Assembly (NCBI RefSeq): GCF_039521365.1
Contig: NZ_BAAACF010000001.1
Span: 806,001 to 870,000 of the forward strand
DNA from: Clostridium_AW malenominatum
GTDB taxonomy: Bacteria > Bacillota > Clostridia > Clostridiales > Clostridiaceae
DNA length: 64,000 nucleotides
Reading direction: 5' to 3'
Under the pieces are notes generated by a model, which worked only from the letters and a program-made list of their open reading frames with translations, searched no databases and had not been told where the DNA came from. Made by a program: the position numbers and the translations under genes. Below, in pieces: positions 8,432 to 16,760 of the stretch. Every line of letters begins with the position of its first letter. Position 1 is the stretch's first letter.

Positions 8432-9341
8432 AATAGATAACTTAAAAAAAGTTTATGAAGAAATAGAGATTCCTAATAATTTAGATGAAGTGGTTAATAA
8501 TGCTTTAAAGAATGGAGGAAATAAAATGAATAAAGAAAAAGCAAACGTAAATAGAAGATGGATAAAAGGAGGGGGGATTGCAGCGGCAGTGGCAATTGTT
8601 TTCACAATAAGTGTTAACACTATGCCAGTATTTGCAAACTCTTTAATAAAAATACCAGGGGTAGGACAATTGGTTAAGGTGCTTCAATTTAAAGATGGAA
8701 AAGGAGAAGGTGGAAAAATAACAGATGGATCAGATGTGAACATTATAAGGCTTAAGGCCAATAAAAATAGCGAAAGTATAATAATCAATTTTGCTCAAGA
8801 TGGAGAAGGTTCTACCACAGCACCGAGCTATAAAGTAGACTATAAAAACAATCCATATACTATGACCTTTACAATAAGTGGAGCAAGAAAACTAAATGCT
8901 GAAGAATATTTTGAAAAATTAAAAGAAAGTAAATATATATCTGATGTTTATAGACTTATGACACTGGATGATTCAATGGTTAGATTTACAGTGGTATTTA
9001 ATAAACCTATCAAATATGAAGTAAAAGAATATAAAGAACCTGCCTATTTAGAAGTTGATATAAAAGAAGATAAGGTTAAAGAAGAAATTATGTATTCTGT
9101 AAGAACTACATCTCAGCCCTTTGGAGAAGGAATTGGTCAAGTAGAAGAAATTTTATTTGAAGAAAGTGAAAAAAGAATGCTAAAGGATTTAAAGGGTACT
9201 TTTTTAGTAGAAGTAGGAATTTATAATTCTAAGGAAGAAGCTGAAAAGAAACTTCAAGAAGTTAAAGGTAAGTATGCTTCACAATTGAAATTCTTCATAG
9301 AAGAAAGAAAGGGAGCAGATTTCCCTAATGCTTTTAATTAA
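8421..9341 (+). CDS. Membrane-anchored anti-sigma factor (DUF4179-like) with SPOR-like tail
   Basis: 306 residues, predicted to hold the neighbouring ECF sigma factor inactive. The N-terminal about 45 residues are cytoplasmic. A single membrane helix follows (about residues 50-70, GGGIAAAVAIVFTISVNTM), then VFANSLIKIPGVGQLVKVL, which is typical of DUF4179-type anti-sigma proteins. The rest is extracellular. The final about 45 residues (FLVEVGIYNSKEEAEKKLQE onward) look like a SPOR repeat, a fold that binds denuded peptidoglycan glycan. That would let the regulator sense the cell wall (inference). The GTG start follows GGAGGCGG and overlaps the sigma gene. A terminator follows at 9369. Confidence 0.82.
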   Translation: MSNRIDNLKKVYEEIEIPNNLDEVVNNALKNGGNKMNKEKANVNRRWIKGGGIAAAVAIVFTISVNTMPVFANSLIKIPGVGQLVKVLQFKDGKGEGGKITDGSDVNIIRLKANKNSESIIINFAQDGEGSTTAPSYKVDYKNNPYTMTFTISGARKLNAEEYFEKLKESKYISDVYRLMTLDDSMVRFTVVFNKPIKYEVKEYKEPAYLEVDIKEDKVKEEIMYSVRTTSQPFGEGIGQVEEILFEESEKRMLKDLKGTFLVEVGIYNSKEEAEKKLQEVKGKYASQLKFFIEERKGADFPNAFN

Positions 9342-9368
9342 GCCATAGTTAAAAATCTTAATGTAGAT

Positions 9369-9408
9369 TAAAGGCTACCGGTATGAAAATAACTGGTGCC
9401 TTTATTTT
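9369..9408 (+). terminator. Terminator of the sigma/anti-sigma operon
   Basis: AAAGGCTACCGGT and ACTGGTGCCTTT form a stem with one bulged base, followed by ATTTTTA. Confidence 0.75.
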
Positions 9409-9463
9409 TATTATAATGTATAATTATTTAAAAATAAAAAGTTAATAAATGGTTGGTGATAAT

Positions 9464-10675
9464 TTGAGGATAGGAAAGTTTGTAGAAAACAACGATATAA
9501 GTATAGATTCTATACGCCACTATATGGACATGGGATTGATAGTTCCAGATAAAAAAGGGGGACAATACTATTTTGATGAGAGGTGTCAAAAAGATTTAGA
9601 AGACATACTAAATTTAAAGTCATTAGGATTTGCTTTAAAGGAAATAAAATATATCTTTGCCTATAAGAGAATTGCAAAATTTACTCATTACCAACAACAC
9701 GAACACTATAAAGAGTTTTTTATAAATAAACAAAATGATGTTTTAAAGGAAATACAAGAACTAAATAATATTAAGGATAGGCTTGAAGAAAAAATAAAAG
9801 AATTAAATGAAAAGGATCAAAAAGAAAACCTTACAATAGGCATTGATTTTAAGTACTTAAACTTATTTAGGTGTTTAAAATGCAATGGGGAGTTAGTACT
9901 ATGTGACGGTAGCATAAAAAATAATCAAATCATAACAGGTAAACTTAAATGTAACTGTGGAGAAGAATATTTTATAGAAGATGGAATTTTAAAAGATGGA
10001 GAGGCAAGTAATAATTGGGGTTTTGATATTAATTATATTAGTGAATATGTAACCGATACGGATTCAGATTACTTAGATAAGATTTACAGAGGATTAGAGT
10101 GGTCACATAATAAAATAGACTTTGAAGAATGTAAGGGTAAAGTTATTTTAGAGTTAGGCTCTGGTATGGGAGTGTTCTTAAGGCATGTATATGATTCATT
10201 ACCAGAGGATTGCTTATATATAGCTGTTGATCATGACATGGGAAGGCATAAATTTTTAAAGAAGGTTTTAGAGAAAGCGGACTGTAAGCGAAATGTAATT
10301 TTAATATGCTCAGATTTTTTAAAAATACCTTTAAAGGAAAAATCTGCTGATATAATAGTAGATTTTTCAGGAAGTAGTAACTATAGTTTTAAGCATGAAG
10401 AATTTCTTTTAAGAAAAATAGATAAATACACAAAAGATAAGGGTCAGTTGATAGGTTGCTATATATTATTTAAAAATTTTAGTGAAAACACCTTAATAAA
10501 AGAGAAGTGTAGAAAAAACTTTACAATGGAAAATATTAAAAAAGAAATAGATGAATTAAAATATACTATAGTAGATGAAAACATCTCTTCATATCTTGAA
10601 AAGGGTGGAAAATATGAAAGTTATTTTGTAGAAGGTGAAAAAGTATATTGCTATATAGTCCACGGAGAAAGGTAG
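9464..10675 (+). CDS. MerR-type HTH fused to zinc-ribbon and SAM methyltransferase
   Basis: About 403 residues in three parts. The first is an N-terminal MerR DNA-binding domain (RIGKFVENNDISIDSIRHYM, GLIVPDKK) with a coiled coil to about residue 125. The second is a zinc-ribbon-like segment with CLKCNGEL and CNCGEEYF, as found N-terminal to RlmA/Methyltransf_11-type enzymes. The third is a class I methyltransferase (ILELGSGMGVFLRHV motif I, AVDHDM motif II, DIIVDFSG motif IV). The fusion suggests a regulator whose effector domain is an enzyme-like SAM-binding fold; whether it methylates anything is unknown. The TTG at 9464, seven bases after GGTGAT, gives the usual MRIGKF start; an ATG at 9449 is less well placed. 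The gene next door encodes an MFS exporter, a plausible target (inference). Confidence 0.85.
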   Translation: MRIGKFVENNDISIDSIRHYMDMGLIVPDKKGGQYYFDERCQKDLEDILNLKSLGFALKEIKYIFAYKRIAKFTHYQQHEHYKEFFINKQNDVLKEIQELNNIKDRLEEKIKELNEKDQKENLTIGIDFKYLNLFRCLKCNGELVLCDGSIKNNQIITGKLKCNCGEEYFIEDGILKDGEASNNWGFDINYISEYVTDTDSDYLDKIYRGLEWSHNKIDFEECKGKVILELGSGMGVFLRHVYDSLPEDCLYIAVDHDMGRHKFLKKVLEKADCKRNVILICSDFLKIPLKEKSADIIVDFSGSSNYSFKHEEFLLRKIDKYTKDKGQLIGCYILFKNFSENTLIKEKCRKNFTMENIKKEIDELKYTIVDENISSYLEKGGKYESYFVEGEKVYCYIVHGER

Positions 10676-10693
10676 GGTTAACCCTACCTTTCT
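10666..10693 (+). terminator. Perfect 28-base palindrome after the MerR-methyltransferase gene
   Basis: AGAAAGGTAGGGTT and its exact complement meet without a loop, overlapping the stop codon. It reads as a terminator stem, though the T-run after it is weak; it could also bind a dimeric regulator. Confidence 0.55.
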
Positions 10694-10783
10694 AGCTTAT
10701 TTAATGAAAAAATAATTAATATACATATTGATGTAGTGTGAACACTTCTATTTATAATGAATTTAAAGAAAAGGAGTGATTCT

Positions 10784-12043
10784 ATGAGGGCAATAAATGT
10801 AGAAAGAAGCAATTTTATATTATTTTCATTAGGTAAATTTATATCAATATTTGGCGCATCTATATATACCTTTGCCATGGGACTATATGTTTTGAAAATT
10901 ACAGGCTCAGGGTTGAATTTTGCCACCAATTTGATCTTAAGCATTATACCTATGATAATTATAAATCCAATTGCAGGGGTTATGGCGGATAGGCTTGATA
11001 AAAAGAAGTTGGTAGTTTTAATGGACTTAGCTAATGGAACCTTATTGCTAGGACTATATGTATTGAGTTCCATGTATGGATTAAAAATAAATATGATCTA
11101 TGCCAGCACTTTTATAATGACTATTTTCACTACAATATTTGGTATAAGTTTTGAAACGGCAAAACCTAATATTGTATCAGACAAAAGGCTCATGAGTATA
11201 AATTCTATAAGTAAAATTATAGATTCTACATCTTCAATTTTGGGGCCTATGATTGGAGGAATTGTTTTTTCATTTATGGATATAAAGTTTTTTATTATAT
11301 TCAATGGTGTATGTTTTATACTATCGGGTGTTTCAGAAATATTTATAGACTTTAATTTTAATTGTAAAAACTTAGATGAGAGAATTGAAAAGGTCAATTT
11401 GTTTAGCGATATAGTAGAAGGATTTAAATATATGAGGGAAAGGAGGAGTCTGGTAAGTCTATTTATCATATTTATTTCATTAAATTTTTTTATGGGATTA
11501 TCTATAAGCATACCATTGCCATTTATTTTGAATAATGTATTAAATTTCACTTCAAAATACTACGGTATATCACAAGGAGCACTTCCTATAGGAATGATTC
11601 TTGGAGCTGTATTTGTCAAAGGAGTAAGTGAAAAATATCCATATAGACAAATATTGATGATGACGAGTATTGTACTTTCAATATGCATGATTTTAATTGG
11701 GCTACCAACACTAGTTATAAACATTCAATTTTCAAGTAGAATATACCTTATATACTATTGCACAATATTAATGTTTACAGGGATTGCCATATCCCTTATA
11801 GATATTCCTCTTATGTATATGCTTCAAAGGATAATTACCGATGAATATAGGGGGAGAGTTTTAAGCCTTGGGATTAGTATTGCAAAAATAATTCTTCCAG
11901 TAGCACTTATTATTTCAGGATTATTAGTAAACTCAATACCAACCTATGTGTTAACATTTACAGGTGGGATTCTATTATCAGTTATTATTATATTTGTATT
12001 AAGAGTTAATAATTCTTTAAAGGATTTTACTTTAGAACAATAA
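10784..12043 (+). CDS. MFS transporter, MefA/macrolide-exporter-like
   Basis: 419-residue major facilitator family protein with about 12 membrane segments. The conserved loop between helices 2 and 3 reads GVMADRLDKKKLVVLMD, the MFS motif A form seen in MFS_3/Mef-type drug exporters. The start is the ATG at 10784, which follows AAGGAGTGA; a longer frame from 10757 would run through that ribosome binding site. The gene lies 108 bases after the MerR-methyltransferase fusion, so the two may form a regulator-exporter pair (inference from position). Substrate unknown. A strong terminator follows. Confidence 0.86.
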   Translation: MRAINVERSNFILFSLGKFISIFGASIYTFAMGLYVLKITGSGLNFATNLILSIIPMIIINPIAGVMADRLDKKKLVVLMDLANGTLLLGLYVLSSMYGLKINMIYASTFIMTIFTTIFGISFETAKPNIVSDKRLMSINSISKIIDSTSSILGPMIGGIVFSFMDIKFFIIFNGVCFILSGVSEIFIDFNFNCKNLDERIEKVNLFSDIVEGFKYMRERRSLVSLFIIFISLNFFMGLSISIPLPFILNNVLNFTSKYYGISQGALPIGMILGAVFVKGVSEKYPYRQILMMTSIVLSICMILIGLPTLVINIQFSSRIYLIYYCTILMFTGIAISLIDIPLMYMLQRIITDEYRGRVLSLGISIAKIILPVALIISGLLVNSIPTYVLTFTGGILLSVIIIFVLRVNNSLKDFTLEQ

Positions 12044-12068
12044 AAGCCTGGTTTTACCCAGGCTTTTT
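12042..12068. terminator. Bidirectional terminator between MFS and CotF-like genes
   Basis: AAAAGCCTGG and CCAGGCTTTTT form a stem with a short loop; the complementary strand also ends in a T-run, serving both convergent genes. Confidence 0.85.
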
Positions 12069-12069
12069 G

Positions 12070-12528
12070 CTATTGTACCTTATACCAACCGTGTGATTGC
12101 ATGGTGTTAAATAAAGTTTCAGCATGTTGCTGTTCTTCTTGCTGAATATGTTGAAGCTGTTTTCTAATATTAGCATCTACAGATTCAAGTACCGCTGTGT
12201 TATAAGAACTTGATACATGTTTTTCTGTAGAAAGAGCATCATTTAGTAATTGAGCATCTGTCAAGCCAAGGTTTTGTTGCATGCTGGATTGATCTCCTTG
12301 AGGAGTAGTATAGCTTGAAAATATGTTTTCAGGAGTTATATTACTTCCTTGAAGCATCCCTGTAAGTGTGTTGGCATGCTCACGTTCTTTATTAGCTAAG
12401 TCCGTAAATACTTGTTTTATCTGAGGATCAGAAGCTAAAGCTGCATATTGCTCATATTTTCTTATACACAAATACTCAGCATTTAAGTTATCCTCGATTA
12501 ATGTTTTTTCTTTATTAGTTAGTGCCAT
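12070..12528 (-). CDS. CotF-like spore coat protein, ferritin-like fold
   Basis: 152 residues of helical, ferritin-like type with two repeated E-x-x-H helices: LANKEREHANTLTGML and HIQQEEQQHAETLFNTM. These match the Coat_F family of spore coat proteins. The ATG at 12528 follows AGGAAGGGG; a longer frame would read through that ribosome binding site. A structural role in the spore coat is expected from the family. The His/Glu pattern also recalls metal-binding ferritin-like proteins, so a metal-linked role is possible but unshown. Confidence 0.8.
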   Translation of the reverse strand: MALTNKEKTLIEDNLNAEYLCIRKYEQYAALASDPQIKQVFTDLANKEREHANTLTGMLQGSNITPENIFSSYTTPQGDQSSMQQNLGLTDAQLLNDALSTEKHVSSSYNTAVLESVDANIRKQLQHIQQEEQQHAETLFNTMQSHGWYKVQ

Positions 12529-12633
12529 GTTAAAACCCCTTCCTATAGTTTGGTTATACATAGTATTTGCTAAAATAGGAAATTATATTTATGATTTTAT
12601 GAAATCTAAATAAATAATAATTAATATGTAATT

Positions 12634-13227
12634 TTATTTAAATATTCCTTCGGCAATAATATCTATTAACCTATCTATTACAGGGGAATATATATGTTCA
12701 CCAATTTCTTCTTTTGAGTATACCAAAATAAAAAGGGAACGAAGTATTCCGATAATTACTTCGGGGGTTTCCTCTATTAAAATCCCCTCCTTTTGCCATT
12801 TTTCTATGAAAGCTAAACCTGAAGTTTTATCTTTATAAAAATGCTCTTCAATTTTTTCTTTAGGAAGTTTTCTTAATAAAAGGTCTAATTCCTTTCTTTC
12901 ATTGAGACTTTTAAGAAATTCATTATTTTCTACATAAATAAGACAATCTTTTAAAAACTCTTTAAAACTTTCCTTAGGGGATTTATTAGATTGTAACATC
13001 TTTAGAATTAATTCTTCTCTAAAGCTTTCTTCTCTTTCTAGTATTTCAAAGTATAATTCTTCTTTTGATTTAAAAAAGCTGTAAAAGGTACCTTTAGCTA
13101 TGACACAGCTTTTTACAATATCGTCTATACTAGTTTTTTTAAGTCCGTAAATAGTAAAAAGCTCCTTGCCTTTATTTATAATGTCTTCCTTAATACTTTC
13201 TCTTTCGTCTATAGTAAACCTAGGCAT
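12634..13227 (-). CDS. TetR-family transcriptional repressor
   Basis: 197 residues. The N-terminal helix-turn-helix is typical (IINKGKELFTIYGLKKTSID, then SCVIAKGTFYSFFKSKEELY). The remainder is the helical ligand-binding and dimer domain. It follows AGGAGGAATT and is divergent from the ABC exporter genes. The intergenic region holds a 17-base-arm inverted repeat next to the exporter start, the likely operator. By family habit the regulator would repress the exporter until an effector binds. Confidence 0.92.
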   Translation of the reverse strand: MPRFTIDERESIKEDIINKGKELFTIYGLKKTSIDDIVKSCVIAKGTFYSFFKSKEELYFEILEREESFREELILKMLQSNKSPKESFKEFLKDCLIYVENNEFLKSLNERKELDLLLRKLPKEKIEEHFYKDKTSGLAFIEKWQKEGILIEETPEVIIGILRSLFILVYSKEEIGEHIYSPVIDRLIDIIAEGIFK

Positions 13228-13306
13228 AATTCCTCCTTATTAAAGTGCAAATTAATATTTATTATCTATAGTTTACCTTACAAAATTTATATGTCAATAA
13301 AAATTA

Positions 13307-13348
13307 ACAACCATATGACTAAAATGATTGATTTAGTCATATGGTTGT
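13307..13348. promoter_or_regulatory. Large inverted repeat, probable TetR-family operator
   Basis: ACAACCATATGACTAAA (13307-13323) and its exact complement (13332-13348) are separated by 8 bases. A TTGATT -35 candidate (13328) lies inside and a GATAAT -10 candidate (13349) abuts it, so a bound repressor would block the ABC exporter promoter. Arms this long are unusual for a TetR operator; a transcribed hairpin is the alternative. Confidence 0.65.
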
Positions 13349-13385
13349 GATAATCTAATTATATAAAATTTAGGAGGATATTTTA

Positions 13386-14234
13386 ATGATTGAAGTTAAA
13401 AATTTAAATTTTTCCTATGGAAATAAAGTAACCTTAAGAGATATTAATTTTTCAGTGAATAAAGGTGAAATATTTGGATTTTTAGGTCCCTCAGGAGCGG
13501 GTAAAAGTACTACACAAAAGATAATAATAGGAATTCTTAAAGATTATTTAGGGAGCGTTAAGGTCATGGGGAAGGAAATAAGGAATATAAAAGAAGACTA
13601 CTATGAAAACATAGGTGTTTCCTTTGAATTGCCTAATCTTTATGCCAAGTTTACTGCTTATGAAAATCTAGCATTCTTTAAAGGAATGTACAAGAGAAAA
13701 ACAGAGGATATAGGCAAGCTTTTGGACATGGTAGGTTTAAATGAATATTCAAATATAAGGGTTAGTAATTTTTCTAAAGGAATGAAGATGAGGTTAAACT
13801 TTTGCAGAGCTTTTTTAAATGATCCACAAATAGTTTTCCTTGATGAACCTACTTCAGGATTAGACCCTGTAAATGCTAAAAAAATCAAGGATATAATATT
13901 TCAAAAGAAAAAGGAAGGAAAAACTATATTTTTAACTACTCACAATATGAATGTAGCGGAAGAACTTTGTGATACAGTAGCTTTTATAGTAGATGGTGAG
14001 GTAAAACTTATTGACTCTCCAAGGGAGTTGAAGATAAAAAGAGGGGGCAGAAATTTAAAGGTTGAGTATGAAGAAAAAGGAATTATTAGAGAAGAAATAT
14101 TTAAAATACATGGGCTAGGCTACAACGATGATTTTTTGAAGACTATTAGAGAAAAGGAAATTCAAAGAATTTTCACCATGGAAGCCACTCTTGAGGATAT
14201 ATTTATAGAAATAACAGGGAGGAGCTTACTATGA
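13386..14234 (+). CDS. ABC exporter, ATP-binding subunit
   Basis: 282 residues with all nucleotide-binding motifs: Walker A GPSGAGKSTT, signature NFSKGMKMRLNFC (an altered LSGGQ), Walker B VFLDEPTSGLDP and the switch TTHNM. The layout is that of ABC-2 type exporters. The C-terminal about 75 residues after VDGEVKLIDSPRELK form the usual accessory extension. The ATG follows AGGAGGATATTTTA, and the gene overlaps the first permease by 4 bases (ATGA). The operon is divergent from a TetR regulator. Together with the two permeases it resembles fluoroquinolone/drug exporters of the Rv2688c-Rv2686c kind; the true substrate is unknown. Confidence 0.9.
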   Translation: MIEVKNLNFSYGNKVTLRDINFSVNKGEIFGFLGPSGAGKSTTQKIIIGILKDYLGSVKVMGKEIRNIKEDYYENIGVSFELPNLYAKFTAYENLAFFKGMYKRKTEDIGKLLDMVGLNEYSNIRVSNFSKGMKMRLNFCRAFLNDPQIVFLDEPTSGLDPVNAKKIKDIIFQKKKEGKTIFLTTHNMNVAEELCDTVAFIVDGEVKLIDSPRELKIKRGGRNLKVEYEEKGIIREEIFKIHGLGYNDDFLKTIREKEIQRIFTMEATLEDIFIEITGRSLL

Positions 14235-14929
14235 GGATTTTAAATTCGGTACTTTATGATATAAAATTTCAAATGAGGCATGGATTTTATTACGCTTATA
14301 TTATTGTAAGTCTTTTTTATATAGGTATTCTTAGATTTATTCCATATCCATATAAAACAACTCTAGGGACACTCATTATATTTTCTGATCCCAGTTTCCT
14401 TGGAGCATTATTTATCGGAGGGATTTTTTTACTTGAAAGAGAGCAAAACACTTTGGAAAACATTTTTATAACTCCATTGAAAGTGGGAGAGTATATATGG
14501 TCTAAGGTTATCTCCTTAACAATAATATCTTTACTATCAAGTAGTTTTATTACAATTATTACTTTTAAATGGAATGTAAATATATTTTTGTTTTTAACTG
14601 GAGTTACATTAAGTTCTATATTTTATACTTTACTAGGATTTATCATTGTGGTGTATTCTAAAAATTTAAATGATTACTTATTAAACTCTTTTATAACAAC
14701 AATTTTTGTTCTTCCAGTTCTCGAATATTTAGAAGTATATTCTTCTCCTATATTTTATTTACTTCCAGGAAAGGGAGCCATAGAACTTATGAATGGAGCC
14801 TTTAAATCAATATCAAGCTATAATATTTTATATTCTATAATTTTATTAATTCTATGGTGTGCTGTCGCTTATATAATTTTAGTTAAGATTTTTAATAAAA
14901 AGATTATATTAAGAATAGGAGAAAAATAG
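14231..14929 (+). CDS. ABC-2 type permease, first subunit
   Basis: 232 residues, about six membrane segments. The region after helix 2 (FLLEREQNTLENIFITPLKV) is the conserved coupling segment of ABC-2 permeases, including the fluoroquinolone-export permease group. Its start overlaps the ATPase stop by 4 bases and GGGAGGAG precedes it, so the genes are translationally coupled. It presumably pairs with the second permease as a heterodimer. Confidence 0.85.
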   Translation: MRILNSVLYDIKFQMRHGFYYAYIIVSLFYIGILRFIPYPYKTTLGTLIIFSDPSFLGALFIGGIFLLEREQNTLENIFITPLKVGEYIWSKVISLTIISLLSSSFITIITFKWNVNIFLFLTGVTLSSIFYTLLGFIIVVYSKNLNDYLLNSFITTIFVLPVLEYLEVYSSPIFYLLPGKGAIELMNGAFKSISSYNILYSIILLILWCAVAYIILVKIFNKKIILRIGEK

Positions 14930-14930
14930 T

Positions 14931-15650
14931 ATGTATAAAATTCAAAAACTTATTGTGGCAGATGTAAAAAACATAAAAAGAGATTCACTGTTGATATTAA
15001 CAATATTAGCTCCTATGCTCCTAACTATATTTCTTAGGTTTACAATTCCTTATATAAATATACTTTTATACAGTAGATTTAAGTTTAATTTATCTAATTA
15101 TTACAATATAATAATGGGAATGAGTATAATGCTCATTCCAATGATTGTTGGATGTATGGCAGGTTTTATTCTATTAGAAGATAAGGATGAAAACATGCTG
15201 GACTATTTTTCAATAACTCCTCTAGGGAAAAAAGGGTATATATTGTATAGGCTGTGTAGCCCTATAACAATTAGTATTATATTTTCTCTAATGCTATTTT
15301 TCTTCTCTAATCTTTTGCAAATAAGCTTTGTTAGGGTACTTTTCGTTATAGTTGTAGCTTCTTTGGAGGGGCCTATAATTACTCTTATAATGGGGAGTTT
15401 TGCAGAGAATAGGGTGGAAGGTATAGCTATATCTAAGGTTATAGGAATATTTTTCCTTTTACCTATATTAATTCATTTAATTAATTTTGACTATAAATGG
15501 ATTTTTGCAGTTTTCCCTACCTATTGGATTATAGAAATGATAAACAATGGGAGGGGAAGTGGGTCAATATTTTTGTTATATATATTAGTGGGATTATTGA
15601 CTCATATAATATATTTATTAGTGTTAAAAAAACGATTTGAATATAGTTAA
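14931..15650 (+). CDS. ABC-2 type permease, second subunit
   Basis: 239 residues, about six membrane segments, with the same coupling segment as its neighbour (ILLEDKDENMLDYFSITPLG). It begins one base after the first permease stop, with GGAG upstream inside that gene. It completes a TetR-ATPase-permease-permease unit. The following 178 bases before degV hold no gene; I see only an imperfect GTGATA/TATCAC inverted repeat there. Confidence 0.85.
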   Translation: MYKIQKLIVADVKNIKRDSLLILTILAPMLLTIFLRFTIPYINILLYSRFKFNLSNYYNIIMGMSIMLIPMIVGCMAGFILLEDKDENMLDYFSITPLGKKGYILYRLCSPITISIIFSLMLFFFSNLLQISFVRVLFVIVVASLEGPIITLIMGSFAENRVEGIAISKVIGIFFLLPILIHLINFDYKWIFAVFPTYWIIEMINNGRGSGSIFLLYILVGLLTHIIYLLVLKKRFEYS

Positions 15651-15828
15651 AGCATTAAAAGAAGGGGAGTATGTTTACAGATAATATATATTGTTTTCTA
15701 ATTTTGAAAGGCAAAAGGGATAAAGTAATAATGCTGTTGAAAATAATCGAAATTTGTGATAGCATAACCATATCACTGGTATTATAGTAAAAATATTTAT
15801 AACTTTCAAAACAGGAAGGGAGTATTAA

Positions 15829-16707
15829 ATGAGAGATTTTCATATATTTACTGATTCATGTAGCGATTTGCCTATAGAATATGTAAAAGAAAAGAACCTG
15901 GAATTTGCAAGGCTTACTTGCACCTATAATGGACAAACTTACTACGATGACTTTGGACAAGACTTAAGTCATAAAAAGTTTTTTGATGATTTAAGAAATG
16001 GAGCAACTCCTCTCACATCTCAGCCAAGTGTAGACGAATTTTATAGAAAATTCAAGACCATAGTTACATCTGGAAAAGATATACTATATATTTGCGTATC
16101 AACTGGTTTAAGCGGCACTGAAAATAGTGCAACTATTGCAAAAGGCATGATAGAAGAAGAAAATCCTGAAGCTAAGGTATATATTGTAAACGTATTAACT
16201 GCTTCTTTGGGGCAAGGGATATGTGTAATAAAAGCTTTAGAAATGAAAGAACAAGGAAAATCCATAGATGAAATAGCAAACTACTTTGAATCTACTAAGC
16301 AAAAATTAAATACATTTATGACTGTAGATGATTTAAATCACCTTAAAAGGGGTGGAAGATTATCTTCAGCAGCTGCAATCATAGGAATAATACTTCATAT
16401 AAAGCCAATGCTTAGGATAGATCACAATGGAAAAGTAGGAGTACTCGGTAAAGCAAGGGGAAGAAAAGCTTCCATTAACAAATTAGCAGAATTAGTTATA
16501 GATAGAATAGAAAATCCTGAAGATCAAATACTTGGAATATGCCATGGGGATTGCATTGAAGAAGCCTTAAAATTAAAAGAAATTATTTTAGAAAAAGTTA
16601 AAGTAAAAGATGTAATGATAAATTACACAGGACCAGCAGTAGGAACCCACGGGGGACCAGGCAACTTAGCCGTATTTTTTATGGGAAAAGAGAGAAGTAA
16701 TATATGA
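15829..16707 (+). CDS. DegV family fatty-acid-binding protein
   Basis: 292 residues. The N-terminus (FTDSCSDLPIEYVKEKN) and mid-region (TSQPSVDEFY, VSTGLSGTENSA, and DDLNHLKRGGRLSS) are signatures of DegV proteins. The DegV/FakB family binds a fatty acid for phosphorylation by FakA, feeding exogenous fatty acids to phospholipid synthesis. No fakA is in this window, so the partner must be elsewhere. The start follows GGAAGGGAG. It is monocistronic and ends in a strong terminator. Confidence 0.92.
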   Translation: MRDFHIFTDSCSDLPIEYVKEKNLEFARLTCTYNGQTYYDDFGQDLSHKKFFDDLRNGATPLTSQPSVDEFYRKFKTIVTSGKDILYICVSTGLSGTENSATIAKGMIEEENPEAKVYIVNVLTASLGQGICVIKALEMKEQGKSIDEIANYFESTKQKLNTFMTVDDLNHLKRGGRLSSAAAIIGIILHIKPMLRIDHNGKVGVLGKARGRKASINKLAELVIDRIENPEDQILGICHGDCIEEALKLKEIILEKVKVKDVMINYTGPAVGTHGGPGNLAVFFMGKERSNI

Positions 16708-16709
16708 TA

Positions 16710-16749
16710 AAAAAGACATGGAGAGCATCACTATTCTCCATGTCTTTTA
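16710..16749. terminator. Bidirectional terminator between degV and the DEAD-box gene
   Basis: AAAAGACATGGAGA and TCTCCATGTCTTTT form a 14-base-pair stem with a 10-base loop between two convergent genes. Confidence 0.88.
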
Positions 16750-16760
16750 CTATATAATTA

